Source: CAYVHU01 sp964451415
GTDB taxonomy: Bacteria > Pseudomonadota > Alphaproteobacteria > Rhodospirillales > Magnetovibrionaceae
Length of the DNA stretch: 64,000 nt
Direction of reading: 5' to 3'
Assembly: GCA_964451415.1 (NCBI GenBank)
Contig: CAYVHU010000009.1
Span: 47,454-111,453 of the forward strand
Shown here piece after piece: positions 26,866 to 35,396 of this stretch. A program made the translations under genes and the position numbers. The notes beneath the pieces were generated by a model that was not told the DNA's origin, did not search any database, and was given only the letters and a program-made list of their open reading frames with translations. Position 1 is the first letter of the stretch, and every line of letters starts with the position of its first letter.

Positions 26866-27258
26866 CTAGGCCCTTTGGGCGAAAAAATTCTGGTCAAGCA
26901 GGACACGCATTTCGCCGCTGTCGCTCATGGCACGTTGCAGAAATTCGTAGGCGTTCGCATCCAAACTCAAGTAGTTGACGCAGATTGCATGCTCTCCGGT
27001 TCTGACCACGCGCGCCGGCAGATCGACATTTCGCATATTTCGCGCCGCGCGCCCCAAACCCGCCACGGTCACCAAAGCGCCCGTCGACAGTGGCCCGACA
27101 TAATCGTCCAACAAGAAACCGCCCATGGACCAGTTTTTGGTTTTAAAGGTCTCCGTGCCGATACACACCGTCAGCTCCACACGCACGACACGCGCAGGGT
27201 CGTGCCGCTCACCGGGAAGTGTTTCAGCGTTTAGACCCATGGCGTCTGCTTTCCCCAT
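26866..27258 (-). CDS. PilZ-like domain protein
   Basis: The 130-aa soluble protein has PGERHDPARVVRVELTV, then KNWSMGGFLLDDY. The arginine-containing start and NWSMGGF correspond to the RxxxR and (D/N)xSxxG motifs of PilZ domains that bind cyclic di-GMP. Spacing is right, but the first motif is only approximate (RHDPAR), so nucleotide binding is not certain. It may link second-messenger levels to motility, in keeping with the chemoreceptor and motor genes in the window. It is convergent with the TRAP operon and divergent from modA. Confidence 0.7.
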   Translation of the reverse strand: MGKADAMGLNAETLPGERHDPARVVRVELTVCIGTETFKTKNWSMGGFLLDDYVGPLSTGALVTVAGLGRAARNMRNVDLPARVVRTGEHAICVNYLSLDANAYEFLQRAMSDSGEMRVLLDQNFFAQRA

Positions 27259-27395
27259 ACCAATGCGACGACCCCTTGCGATGATATTTTTTTATACAGG
27301 CAATAAAAAAACGTTTTATTGGCGCAAACAAACACTCTGCGCAGCAACAGAGAATCGTTAGATTCTTTAGATTATACCGACTTCATCGTATGAAT

Positions 27396-27413
27396 GTGTG
27401 ATTTTTATCACAC
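27396..27413. promoter_or_regulatory. CRP/FNR-type operator upstream of modABC
   Basis: GTGTGAT (27396-27402) and ATCACAC (27407-27413) form a perfect palindrome, which fits the TGTGA-N6-TCACA consensus of CRP-family regulators. It is about 76 bp upstream of the modA start, and a TAATAT at about 27429 could be the -10 element. The surrounding 230-bp gap is AT-rich. Confidence 0.6.
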
Positions 27414-27488
27414 CTAAATATATTTGTAATAATATGCGGCACTCGATATATTTCCGCAAGGCTTTCATCGCGTAAAAAGGTCAATGTT

Positions 27489-28277
27489 TTGAATTTTTTC
27501 AAAATGAAGTTAATGCTCATGGCGCTGTTAAGCGCCATGTTTGTGTCGGCCTACGCCCATGCTGAGATCAAGACCGCGACACAGCCGATCATGGTGTTTG
27601 CCGCCGCCAGCACCAAACCCGTGGTGGACGCCCTGATCCCACAATGGAAACGTCAAGGGCTCACGGTGCGCGCTGTCTATGCGGCCAGTTCCACCTTGGC
27701 ACGGCAAATTATTCAAGGCGCACCGGCCGACATTTATATCTCTGCCAACGTCGGCTGGATGAAGGCCGTGGCGGACAAGGGCCTGCTTGAGGCGGGAACG
27801 CGCACGATCGTGGCTACGAATGCTCTGGTCTTGATTACGTCCTCAAATTCAACCTCGCCTCAAAGCGTTCTGGGACGGGGGTATCCGCTTAAAGATCTTC
27901 TGGGGGGCGGACGCCTTGCCATTGCCAATCCAGACCACGTACCTGCCGGTATATATGGCCGGGAGTCCTTGAAGAATCTGGGGCTATGGAATCAGGTAAA
28001 GGATCATCTGGCGCCCGCGGCCAACGTCACCGGAGCCTTGATGCTGGTGGCGCGCGGCGAGGTGAAACTCGGCCTTGTCTACGCTAGCGATGCGCGGCGC
28101 GGCGCCAACGTCAAGGTGTTCGCAACCGTGCCCAATTCTTCGCACAGCCCCATCGCTTACCCTGCCGCCATCCTCAAGGGCCATGCCAGTGCGCCCACCC
28201 GTGCGGCGTTTGCAATGCTCAGCGGCGCTGCGGGACAGGCCGCTTTTATGAAGGCGGGCTTCAAGAAAGCCCCATGA
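27489..28277 (+). CDS. modA: Molybdate ABC transporter, periplasmic binding protein ModA
   Basis: ModA (262 aa) binds molybdate or tungstate in the periplasm. A signal peptide (MKLMLMALLSAMFVSAYAHA) leads into IMVFAAASTKPVVDALIP, the ModA oxyanion-binding start. YAASSTLARQIIQGAPADIYISAN and AIANPDHVPAGIYGRESL are further signatures. A TTG at 27489 has AAAAGG 8 nt upstream; ATG 27504 is an in-frame alternative that keeps the signal. Its stop overlaps the modB start (ATGA). Confidence 0.93.
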   Translation: MNFFKMKLMLMALLSAMFVSAYAHAEIKTATQPIMVFAAASTKPVVDALIPQWKRQGLTVRAVYAASSTLARQIIQGAPADIYISANVGWMKAVADKGLLEAGTRTIVATNALVLITSSNSTSPQSVLGRGYPLKDLLGGGRLAIANPDHVPAGIYGRESLKNLGLWNQVKDHLAPAANVTGALMLVARGEVKLGLVYASDARRGANVKVFATVPNSSHSPIAYPAAILKGHASAPTRAAFAMLSGAAGQAAFMKAGFKKAP

Positions 28278-29011
28278 CCGATTTCTTCGCCTCCCTCGCC
28301 CTCACGCCGCTGGAAGGCGAAGCCTTACGCCTAAGCCTGCGGGTCGCTACGTTGGCGACGGTAGCCAGTCTGCCTTTTGGCGTGCTGACGGCATGGGTGC
28401 TGGCGCGCAAAAACTTTCGCGGGAAAGCCTTGCTGAACGGCATTATTCACCTTCCGCTGGTCTTGCCGCCGGTGGTGGTGGGCTATGCTTTGTTGCTGCT
28501 TTTGGGACGTTCCGGCCTGCTGGGAAGCTTGCTATATAATATGTTTGGCCTCACGCTGGCGTTCACATGGAAAGGGGCCGCCATCGCCGCCGCCGTGATG
28601 GCATTCCCGTTGATGGTGCGCGCCATGCGCCTCAGCCTGGAGGCCGTGGACCAGGGACTGGAATCCGCAGCGCGCACTTTGGGCGCGTCGCCCGGACGGG
28701 TTTTCGTGAGCATCACCTTGCCGCTGATGTTACCCGGTATCGTTGCCGGCGGCGTTCTCGCCTTCGCACGCGCCTTGGGTGAATTCGGCGCGACAATCAC
28801 CTTTGTCTCCAATATACCCGGCGAAACGCGCACCTTACCGCTGGCTTTATATTCCCTTGTGCAAACGCCGGGCGGAGAAACCGGCGCGGCACGCATCGCC
28901 ATCATTTCCGTCGTGGTCGCCCTGGTTGCGCTGGTCGTTTCCGAAGCGCTGGCGCGACGCGTCAAGGCCATGACCGAGGGCCACAAGGCCGGGGATGCCC
29001 ATCATGGGTAG
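28274..29011 (+). CDS. modB: Molybdate ABC transporter, permease ModB
   Basis: ModB (245 aa) has about five membrane segments. LRVATLATVASLPFGVLTAW opens it, LPLVLPPVVVGYALLLLLG follows, and the EAA loop ESAARTLGASPGRVFVSITL contacts ModC. ARALGEFGATITFVSNIPGE is the diagnostic ModB/CysT-type C-terminal block. It overlaps modA by 4 bp and modC by a few bases, so the three genes form a coupled operon. Confidence 0.95.
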   Translation: MTDFFASLALTPLEGEALRLSLRVATLATVASLPFGVLTAWVLARKNFRGKALLNGIIHLPLVLPPVVVGYALLLLLGRSGLLGSLLYNMFGLTLAFTWKGAAIAAAVMAFPLMVRAMRLSLEAVDQGLESAARTLGASPGRVFVSITLPLMLPGIVAGGVLAFARALGEFGATITFVSNIPGETRTLPLALYSLVQTPGGETGAARIAIISVVVALVALVVSEALARRVKAMTEGHKAGDAHHG

Positions 29012-30143
29012 CCCTTTGTTGCACATCGACATCCGAGGCCGTGCAGGTACGTTCGATATCGACGCGCAGTTTGAAAGCGCCGCAGGAACCACCGCTTTGT
29101 TCGGGCGTTCCGGTGCCGGAAAAAGCACGATTCTGGCCATGCTGGCGGGCCTGCTGCGTCCGCGCGAAGGCGTGATCGAAGTGGCGGGGCAAACGTTTTT
29201 CGACTCGCACGCCGGCATTAACCTGCCCCCTGAAGCGCGGCACGTCGGTTTCGTTTTTCAAGATGCCCGCTTGTTCCCGCATATGAGCGTGGCACAAAAC
29301 CTCACCTACGCGATGGGCCGCCTGCCCCGAAACCGGCGCAAAAGAACCTTTGCGCGCGTGGTGGAACTGCTGGATGTCGAGGCTCTTTTGCCGCGCCGGC
29401 CGAGCACCCTTTCGGGGGGAGAAAAACAACGCGTCGCCATCGGTCGTGCCTTGCTCAGCAACCCGCGCATCCTGCTGATGGACGAACCGCTGGCGAACCT
29501 GGACGCCGCACGCAAAAGCGAAATACTGCCCTATATCGAACAGCTTACCTCAGAATTCAAGATTCCGGTAGTGTACGTTTCCCATGCGCTGGAAGAAGTG
29601 GTCCGTCTGGCCAACACCATGGTGCTGGTGGACAAAGGATGCATCAAGGCTCAAGGCACGGTCGAGGATCTGATGGGCCGCCTGGAACTCTCCCCTTTGA
29701 CGGGACGCTATGAAGCAGGCGCGGTTCTGAACGCAACCGTGGCGGCTCACGATACGGCTTTGGCCCTGACGCGGCTATCGTTGATCGGCCACGATCTTTT
29801 CACGCCGCGCGTGGATGTGGCCGTGGGCAAAGGGGTGCGTCTGCGCATCCGTGCGCGCGATGTGGCTTTGGCACTGATCCCCCCTAAAAACACCAGCATC
29901 TTGAACCAACTTCCCGCAGAAGTCCGCGACGTAGTGCACGGCGACGGCCCCCACGCCGAAGTGGCCCTGAACATCACCGCGAAACCGGGTGCGCCGCACG
30001 CGCCGCCACAAATCTTGCTGGCGCGCATCACCCGCAAGTCCATGATCGACTTGAAACTACACCCGCAACAGAAAATACACGCCTTGATCAAAGCCGTGGC
30101 CATTGACCGCCACAGCCTGGGCGGCCTGGGTTCCGGTGCGTAA
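29004..30143 (+). CDS. modC: Molybdate ABC transporter, ATP-binding protein ModC
   Basis: ModC (about 379 aa) energises molybdate import. Walker A is GRSGAGKST, the signature STLSGGEKQRVAIGRALL, and Walker B ILLMDEPLANLDAARKSE. A C-terminal molybdate-binding Mop/TOBE domain (about 300-375) contains NQLPAEVRDVVHGDG and ITRKSMIDLKL. The ATG at 29004 starts family-like sequence; a slightly earlier ATG at 28995 is possible. The last gene of modABC, it converges closely with the chemoreceptor gene. Confidence 0.93.
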   Translation: MGSPLLHIDIRGRAGTFDIDAQFESAAGTTALFGRSGAGKSTILAMLAGLLRPREGVIEVAGQTFFDSHAGINLPPEARHVGFVFQDARLFPHMSVAQNLTYAMGRLPRNRRKRTFARVVELLDVEALLPRRPSTLSGGEKQRVAIGRALLSNPRILLMDEPLANLDAARKSEILPYIEQLTSEFKIPVVYVSHALEEVVRLANTMVLVDKGCIKAQGTVEDLMGRLELSPLTGRYEAGAVLNATVAAHDTALALTRLSLIGHDLFTPRVDVAVGKGVRLRIRARDVALALIPPKNTSILNQLPAEVRDVVHGDGPHAEVALNITAKPGAPHAPPQILLARITRKSMIDLKLHPQQKIHALIKAVAIDRHSLGGLGSGA

Positions 30144-30148
30144 CACGA

Positions 30149-31864
30149 CTACGCTGCGCGAACATCGCCGAGAAATTGTTCGATCAAGTTTTTCAAATCG
30201 ACGGACTGGTGAGCCAGGTCGTGGGAAGCCCCGAGGACCTGACCGGCAACCTGCCCCGTTTCACCTGCCGCTCGACTGACTTGCGAAATATTGAGCGTCA
30301 CATCTTCCGTCCCGCGCGCCGCTTGTTCCACATTACGCGAAATTTCCTGCGTTGCCGCGCCTTGCTCCTCTACCGCCGAGGCGATGGTGAAGGCGATTTC
30401 GTTCATCTTGCCAATGGTGCCGCCGATGGAACCGATGGCGCTGACGGCCCCCGTCGTCGCCTTTTGGATTCCGCTCACGTGGTTCGCAATCTCCTCGGTC
30501 GCTTTGGCCGTCTGATTGGCCAGATTCTTGACCTCGGAAGCGACCACGGCAAAGCCCTTACCCGCCTCGCCGGCGCGCGCCGCTTCGATGGTGGCGTTAA
30601 GCGCCAACAAATTGGTCTGGTCGGCAATGTCGGTGATCAGCGCCACCACTTCGCCGATTTTATGGGCAGCCTGGGCCAATCCCTGTACCTCTACGTTGGC
30701 GGCGTCGACCTCTGAAACCGCTTCGGACGCAATCCCTGTGGACTGCACAACCTGACGCGAAATTTCCGTGATCGAACTGGACAGCTCTTCCGATGCGCTG
30801 GCCACCGTTTGCACGTTGGCGGAAGCCTGCTGCGCGGCACTGGACACGCGCGCGGAACGTTCCGATGTCTCAACCGCCGTCGAGGACATCGCATTGGCGG
30901 ATTCTTCCATCATTTCCGCCGCCCCCGAAACCGTTTTCAACATCCCGGAAACCTTTTGATCGAACGTCCCCGTTAGCTTTTCGACGTTGCGCATGCGCTG
31001 GTCGCGCTGATCGCGATCGCGTTTTTGCGCCGCCTCCAAAGCATCTGATTTGATCATGTTTTCCTTGAACACCTGAACCGCACCCGCCATGGCACCAAGT
31101 TCATCACCACGTCCAACACCGGGAACGTCCACGTTTTTATCCCCTTGGGCAAGCCTGCCCATGGTTTCGGTCATGCGCACAATGGGGGCGGCGATAACGC
31201 TACCGCCCAGCCACGCCAGACCTCCGCCGACGGCGACAGCGATGATGATTCCGCCCACAATCAAAGTCTTGGTAAAATCGACCGTGGCGACGTTGTCCCG
31301 CCGACGTTTGGCCATCCGTTGTTGCTCTCCGGCCATCAACGCATTCATGAGTTTATGAAATTTTACGATATAAGCTTTCCCTTTATTTTCACCAGCCCGC
31401 GCGGCCAACTCTGCCATGGATGTCGCCGAGCCGATTTTCCGACGCATCTGAATCAGGGGTTCCGTAACATTTCTCTGCCAGGCGCGCAGGCTGCGCTCGG
31501 CGTCTTTCAGACGCCGAACCTGATCGGGACTGTCGCGCAATTCCTTCTGTAGATCGGCGATACGCGCGTGGACATCTTTTATTCCCGTCGTATATGGCGC
31601 AAGAAGATGTTCCTGCCCCACCAACAAATATTCCTGAAGCCCCGCCATCGTTTTATAAGTCGTTCCGATCAGCGTATCGGCCTTATCCAGAATCACATTG
31701 GAACGCGCAACCCAGATATCGGTGGCGATGATACGGCTAATACCACTCCAACTTATGGCTCCCAATACGATCATCAACAGCAACGGCGCCATCACAACGC
31801 CCAGTACCTTTTTCTTCGTGTTCAAGTCGGCGAACGTCATATTTTCACTCTTATTCCATGCCAT
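30149..31864 (-). CDS. Methyl-accepting chemotaxis protein
   Basis: The 571-aa chemoreceptor has a first membrane helix near residues 18-40 (VLGVVMAPLLLMIVLGAISW). A helical periplasmic sensor of about 150 residues, without an obvious named ligand fold, follows. The second helix (about 197-222, TLIVGGIIIAVAVGGGLAWLGG) leads to HAMP (IVRMTETMGRLAQGD). The signalling tip contains DIADQTNLLALNATIEAARAGEAGKGFAVVA and AFTIASAVEEQGAATQEI. It ends in a coiled coil without a CheR-docking pentapeptide. It stands alone, and the ligand is unknown. Confidence 0.93.
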   Translation of the reverse strand: MAWNKSENMTFADLNTKKKVLGVVMAPLLLMIVLGAISWSGISRIIATDIWVARSNVILDKADTLIGTTYKTMAGLQEYLLVGQEHLLAPYTTGIKDVHARIADLQKELRDSPDQVRRLKDAERSLRAWQRNVTEPLIQMRRKIGSATSMAELAARAGENKGKAYIVKFHKLMNALMAGEQQRMAKRRRDNVATVDFTKTLIVGGIIIAVAVGGGLAWLGGSVIAAPIVRMTETMGRLAQGDKNVDVPGVGRGDELGAMAGAVQVFKENMIKSDALEAAQKRDRDQRDQRMRNVEKLTGTFDQKVSGMLKTVSGAAEMMEESANAMSSTAVETSERSARVSSAAQQASANVQTVASASEELSSSITEISRQVVQSTGIASEAVSEVDAANVEVQGLAQAAHKIGEVVALITDIADQTNLLALNATIEAARAGEAGKGFAVVASEVKNLANQTAKATEEIANHVSGIQKATTGAVSAIGSIGGTIGKMNEIAFTIASAVEEQGAATQEISRNVEQAARGTEDVTLNISQVSRAAGETGQVAGQVLGASHDLAHQSVDLKNLIEQFLGDVRAA

Positions 31865-32067
31865 ATTGCACCGTTAGGAGGATTATGCGGACTTTACAGA
31901 GTCAGAACGTATATCAACGGGACTTTAGTCCTTTGGCCCGAAAAAAAATATGCGGCATCGTATCGTGATGAAATAGCGAGAACATGTCGCTTTGCAAGGG
32001 ACTCTGCGGTTTTTTCAAGGAAAGGGCCTCACAGATGGCATTGCGAACCAGAGACGTGTCTCGTGTT

Positions 32068-32411
32068 TGGTGCTCCCGGCAGGGCTCGAACCTGCAACCT
32101 GCGGATTAGCTTACCCACCACGGCTTTCGCCGCCGCATCCCACGACGGTCCGTCGTGAGGTACGTTCGGAGTCTGGACCATCCCTTGACCCTATCGCATT
32201 CTTTGAACGGATCGTTTTGAAAGATCGCTCATGGGCGACGTAGGTCCCGACCGTCTGGTCTCTACACCTTCCTCGATCATCGCATCGAGGCTTGGCTCGG
32301 GATCGCCATATCAAAGGGTTCCCCGAATTTGGCCGGTTCTACATCTTCGATTTCTCGAAGCGCACTCCTTAGTTTAAAGTCCGCTGCTCTATCCAGTTGA
32401 GCTACGGGAGC
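32068..32411 (-). tRNA. tRNA-Arg (UCU) interrupted by a group I intron
   Basis: On the minus strand the 5' exon (32411 to 32377) gives the acceptor strand GCTCCCG, a D-arm and the stem GCGGA with loop bases CTT. The 3' exon (32109 to 32068) gives CTAA, the stem TCCGC, the T-arm GCAGG-TTCGAGC-CCTGC, the acceptor CGGGAGC, discriminator A and an encoded CCA. Joining the exons gives the seven-base loop CTTCTAA, anticodon UCU. All stems pair perfectly. The intervening 267 bases carry group I core elements. Confidence 0.9.
32110..32376 (-). ncRNA. Group I intron in the tRNA-Arg anticodon loop
   Basis: Insertion is between anticodon bases 1 and 2, after a U as group I rules need, and the intron ends in G (base 32110). 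Core elements in order on the minus strand: P-like AATTCGGGGAACCC (32316-32329), Q-like CCCGAGCCAAGCC (32289-32301), R-like GTAGAGACCAGACGG (32251-32265) and S-like GATGGTCCAGAC (32171-32182). The GACCA and TGGTC parts pair as P7. Hairpins include P2 (32345-32360), P6 or P8 (32271-32290) and P9 (32141-32157). GAGT can guide P1 with exon ACTT. It has no homing-endonuclease gene and is likely subgroup IC3. Confidence 0.85.
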
Positions 32412-32434
32412 ATATCAAAACAACAAAATCGCGT

Positions 32435-32731
32435 TCAACGGATACGATCAAAGGCAAACCTGTCGGCATAGGAACGCAGCATTTTTTTTGTCTGGCGCGT
32501 TTCGATCACCTCGACATCGAGGCCCACACGTTCACCATAGGCCTTCGCTTCATCCGCTGTAGCGAAGCTCAGCTTCACCTGGGCACGGGTATCACCCGAA
32601 CCGGCCCAGCCCATCAAGGGGTCCAGTTTTTCGGCCTCAAGAGGCTCGAATTCCAGAATCCACTTGCCTGTACGCGCTTTCCCTGACTGCATGACATTCC
32701 TGGCGGGCCTGTAAATGCGTGCGTTAGGCAT
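32435..32731 (-). CDS. Complex I accessory subunit-like protein (NDUFS4/18-kDa family)
   Basis: The protein has 98 aa from the ATG at 32731, which has GGGGA 10 nt upstream. ARIYRPARNVMQSG, then TGKWILEFEP and DPLMGWAGSGDTRAQVKLSF, match the 'ETC complex I subunit conserved region' shared with mitochondrial NDUFS4 and found in alphaproteobacteria, where it supports NADH:quinone oxidoreductase. It is not near nuo genes here, which is usual. It lies between the two tRNA genes on the same strand. Confidence 0.88.
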   Translation of the reverse strand: MPNARIYRPARNVMQSGKARTGKWILEFEPLEAEKLDPLMGWAGSGDTRAQVKLSFATADEAKAYGERVGLDVEVIETRQTKKMLRSYADRFAFDRIR

Positions 32732-32791
32732 GATCCAAATCCCCAATGATTCTACGTTTTCGCCATCGGGTCCTAAGCAGACCCAAAACGA

Positions 32792-32868
<77 letters not shown>

Positions 32869-32938
32869 CGTATCGTCCACTAATCCCGGACGCGCGCAAG
32901 GTATGCGTTTTCCACGCCGGGAGCAAGGCTTGTGGGCT

Positions 32939-33439
32939 CTAATTTTTATTGTGCAACACATCCCCCGAACGCAGCGCCAGCCTTTTGACAGTCCCGGCGG
33001 GAACTTCCAGCACAAAAGCGGTCTTAAGCGGTGGCGCAATATGTGTGAGCGAACGCGGCACGGTGTTTTCGGCAATGAAGCCAATTCGCCCGTCAGCCGC
33101 CGCAAACAGCATGTCCAGCGGGATATAAGTGTTCTTCATCCACATGGCGATGCGCCGCGGGGGATTGAAGACGAACAGCATGGCGGCGTCGGCGGCTAAC
33201 GTTTTGCGAAACATCAACCCCCGGCGCTGCTGCGTTGGCGTCGTGGCAAGTTCCGCACGAAAGGTATGAACGGACCCGTCACGACCTTGGATTCGCACCG
33301 TTGCAGACAAAAACGCCACCGTATCCTGCGCCAGGGCAAGGGACGGAAGCAAAGACGCAAAAACGCACCCGCCCACTAGGACGAGACAAACGAAACGGCG
33401 GAGACTCCAAGCATTCATGGGCTTCACCATAACGTTCAT
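32939..33439 (-). CDS. DUF192 family exported protein
   Basis: The product has 166 aa with a signal-peptide-like N-terminus (RFVCLVLVGGCVFASLLPSLALA). The DUF192 core follows: ELATTPTQQRRGLMFRKTL, then AAMLFVFNPPRRIAMWMKNTYIPLDMLF and FVLEVPAGTVKRLALRSGD. The family is common in bacteria, has an unresolved function and is often secreted. In-frame ATGs at 33439, 33430 and 33418 all keep the signal. It lies upstream of tRNA-Pro and divergent from the mrp operon. Confidence 0.88.
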   Translation of the reverse strand: MNVMVKPMNAWSLRRFVCLVLVGGCVFASLLPSLALAQDTVAFLSATVRIQGRDGSVHTFRAELATTPTQQRRGLMFRKTLAADAAMLFVFNPPRRIAMWMKNTYIPLDMLFAAADGRIGFIAENTVPRSLTHIAPPLKTAFVLEVPAGTVKRLALRSGDVLHNKN

Positions 33440-33572
33440 GAGAGCAAAAGGCAGGGTTTTTCAAGAAAACAACCGTTACAATTCAATCTCTGCGGCCCAT
33501 CCCCTTGCGAGAGCGGTCCGGTCCTCGTATTCTCCCCCCCATTCGCGATGATTTATCAAGGAGTTCAACGAC

Positions 33573-34085
33573 GTGTTGCGTGCCGTTTCCCTTGGCGCGG
33601 TTTTGGCCGCCCTGTGGCTACTGCTTTCGGGCCATTTCGAACCGTTTCTCTTAAGTCTGGGCTTCGCTTCCGTCGTTGCGACGGTCCTCATCGCCCGGCG
33701 CATGGAAATGATGGACGTGGAGGGTCAGCCCTTTCGTCTGGCCGCCTTCGCCCCGTTCACCTACTGGCCGTGGCTGTTTTGGGAAATCGCCAAGGCCAAC
33801 TGGGACGTGGCGAAGATCATCCTTAATCCGAAAATGCCCATCCGCCCGCACGTCTTCGACACCCCCGCTTCGCAAACGACCGAAGCCGGACGCGTCACCT
33901 ATGCCAATTCCATCACCTTAACGCCCGGCACCGTGACGGTGGCCATGGCCCCGGACGGCATGTTGACGATTCACGCCCTCACCGACGCCGCGCGCGAAGG
34001 GGTCGAAACGTTGGATATGGACCGGCGTTGTACGGCTTTAGAAGGAGCAAAACCGGCTTCTCCCCGCAAAGGGCACCCGTCATGA
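33573..34085 (+). CDS. mrpE: Cation/proton antiporter subunit MrpE
   Basis: This first gene (170 aa) of a ten-gene multisubunit antiporter operon has hydrophobic segments at the N-terminus (VSLGAVLAALWLLLSG, FLLSLGFASVVATVLI) and the MrpE-typical FWEIAKANWDVAKIILNP and ANSITLTPGTVTV. The start is GTG 33573 with AAGGAG 8 nt upstream. Its stop overlaps the mrpF start (ATGA). Mrp complexes exchange cytoplasmic Na+ or K+ for protons. Confidence 0.9.
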   Translation: MLRAVSLGAVLAALWLLLSGHFEPFLLSLGFASVVATVLIARRMEMMDVEGQPFRLAAFAPFTYWPWLFWEIAKANWDVAKIILNPKMPIRPHVFDTPASQTTEAGRVTYANSITLTPGTVTVAMAPDGMLTIHALTDAAREGVETLDMDRRCTALEGAKPASPRKGHPS

Positions 34086-34378
34086 GCATGTTTGCCGTCG
34101 CCGCCGTCGCGGTACTCGTCTCCATGGTCCTGGCCTTGGTGCGCGCCTTCAGCGGGCCGAGCGTGTTCGACCGCATCCTGGCCGTCAACGCCACCGGCAC
34201 CCTGACTGTCGTACTGATTTCGGTTTATGGCTTTTTAGACGGGCGACCTGATTTTCTCGATATTGCGCTGCTTTACGCCCTGATCAACTTCATCGGCACC
34301 GTGGCCGTGACCAAGTATTTCAAATTCGAAGCCCTGGGCCACCCCTTCGACGACGGACCGGATGAGGGAGACGTGTGA
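34082..34378 (+). CDS. mrpF: Cation/proton antiporter subunit MrpF
   Basis: The small membrane protein (98 aa) has three helices. VRAFSGPSVFDRILAVNATGT and the DIALLYALINFIGTVAVTKY block are MrpF signatures. The ATG at 34082 overlaps the mrpE stop, and its own stop overlaps the mrpG start (TGATG). Position and size match mrpE-F-G order in other antiporter operons. Confidence 0.92.
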   Translation: MSMFAVAAVAVLVSMVLALVRAFSGPSVFDRILAVNATGTLTVVLISVYGFLDGRPDFLDIALLYALINFIGTVAVTKYFKFEALGHPFDDGPDEGDV

Positions 34379-34761
34379 TGGCCGTTGAAATCGCAGGCCT
34401 CCCCCTAAACCAATGGATCGGCTGGCTGTGCATCGTAAGCGGTGCATTTTTCGCCATCACGGGTGCGTTGGGCGTCATTCGCCTGCCCGATATGTTTTCG
34501 CGCATGCACGCGGCCGGCATGATCGACAGTCTGGGCGCCGGCCTCATTCTGATCGGTTTGGTGTTCCAAAGTGACGAATGGATCGTGATCGCCAAACTCC
34601 TTTTGATTTTAGGCTTCATTTTCTTTACCTCGCCCACCACCACGTTTGCCCTGGCCCGCGCGGCCTTGAGCGGTGGCATCGTCCCCGGCCCCAAACATAA
34701 AAGCCCCAAAAACCCGGTCCTGAAGGACAAGACCAGGGAGACATCGCCATCGAACACCTGA
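34378..34761 (+). CDS. mrpG: Cation/proton antiporter subunit MrpG
   Basis: This membrane protein (127 aa) has three helices. GALGVIRLPDMFSRMHAAGMIDSLGAGL is represented here by IRLPDMFSRMHAAGMIDSLG, the MrpG hallmark, followed by FFTSPTTTFALARAA. The C-terminal tail is basic and unstructured. Its stop lies 12 bases inside the probable start region of the next gene, so translation is likely coupled. Confidence 0.92.
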   Translation: MAVEIAGLPLNQWIGWLCIVSGAFFAITGALGVIRLPDMFSRMHAAGMIDSLGAGLILIGLVFQSDEWIVIAKLLLILGFIFFTSPTTTFALARAALSGGIVPGPKHKSPKNPVLKDKTRETSPSNT

Positions 34762-34784
34762 TCGTCATTGCGCTGCTGCTCTTC

Positions 34785-35396
34785 ATGGCCGCCGCCGCGT
34801 TCAAGATGGTGCGCTCGCATAATCTGTTCGCCGTGGTCATGCTGTCGGGGCTTTTTTCGCTGTTCGCCGCCGCCCTTTATGTGGTGATGGATGCGGTGGA
34901 TGTCGCCTTTACCGAAGCCGCCGTGGGCGCGGGCGTGTCCACCATCTTGATGCTGGGAACGTTGGCGCTGACCACATCCAAAGAAAAAGTCAGCCCCAAA
35001 AAATCTCCCTTCGCCCTTGTGGCGGTGTTGATCACCGGCGGCGTCTTGATTTACGGCACCCTTGACATGCCACGCTACGGCGATCCCGACGCGCCCATCA
35101 ACCGCAACGTCGCGAACCGCTATATCGCGAAATCTGAACAGGAGGTCGGCCCGCCCAATATCGTGACTTCGGTGCTGGCCAGCTACCGCGGCTATGACAC
35201 CATGGGCGAGACGTCCGTAGTGTTCTCCGCCGCCGTCGGGGTGATGATCATCATCGGACGCGCCAAAGGCGGGGGCATGCCGATATCCACCGTGGCGCGG
35301 CGACGCCGGGAAGAAGAAGAAGAAGAAGAAAACGAGGGCGACGAAATCGCACAAGAGGGTCGCGAAGAAAGCCGCAAGGAAGATTTGTCACGATGA
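34785..35396 (+). CDS. Antiporter subunit with MbhD- and MbhE-like parts (DUF4040)
   Basis: The coordinates use the first standard start, ATG 34785, giving 203 aa. The reading frame is open upstream and encodes IEHLIVIALLLF, which fits the missing first helix. GGGAG at 34736-34740 is 8 nt before an ATC at 34749, so an AUC (or CUG 34758) start is likely. Residues 1 to about 65 resemble MbhD (VVMDAVDVAFTEAAVGAG), and 75-165 an MbhE-like piece; together they equal the C-terminal part of a full MrpA. The tail is strongly charged (EEEEEEENEGDE). Confidence 0.82.
   Translation: MAAAAFKMVRSHNLFAVVMLSGLFSLFAAALYVVMDAVDVAFTEAAVGAGVSTILMLGTLALTTSKEKVSPKKSPFALVAVLITGGVLIYGTLDMPRYGDPDAPINRNVANRYIAKSEQEVGPPNIVTSVLASYRGYDTMGETSVVFSAAVGVMIIIGRAKGGGMPISTVARRRREEEEEEENEGDEIAQEGREESRKEDLSR

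Noticed and set aside
27360..27488. ModE box upstream of modA
   Set aside because: AT-rich TATAT stretches are present, but no paired half-sites with the expected spacing could be recognised.
32111..32314. 67-residue open frame inside the tRNA-Arg intron, considered as a homing endonuclease
   Set aside because: It is far too short, lacks LAGLIDADG or GIY-YIG motifs and overlaps the structured intron core.
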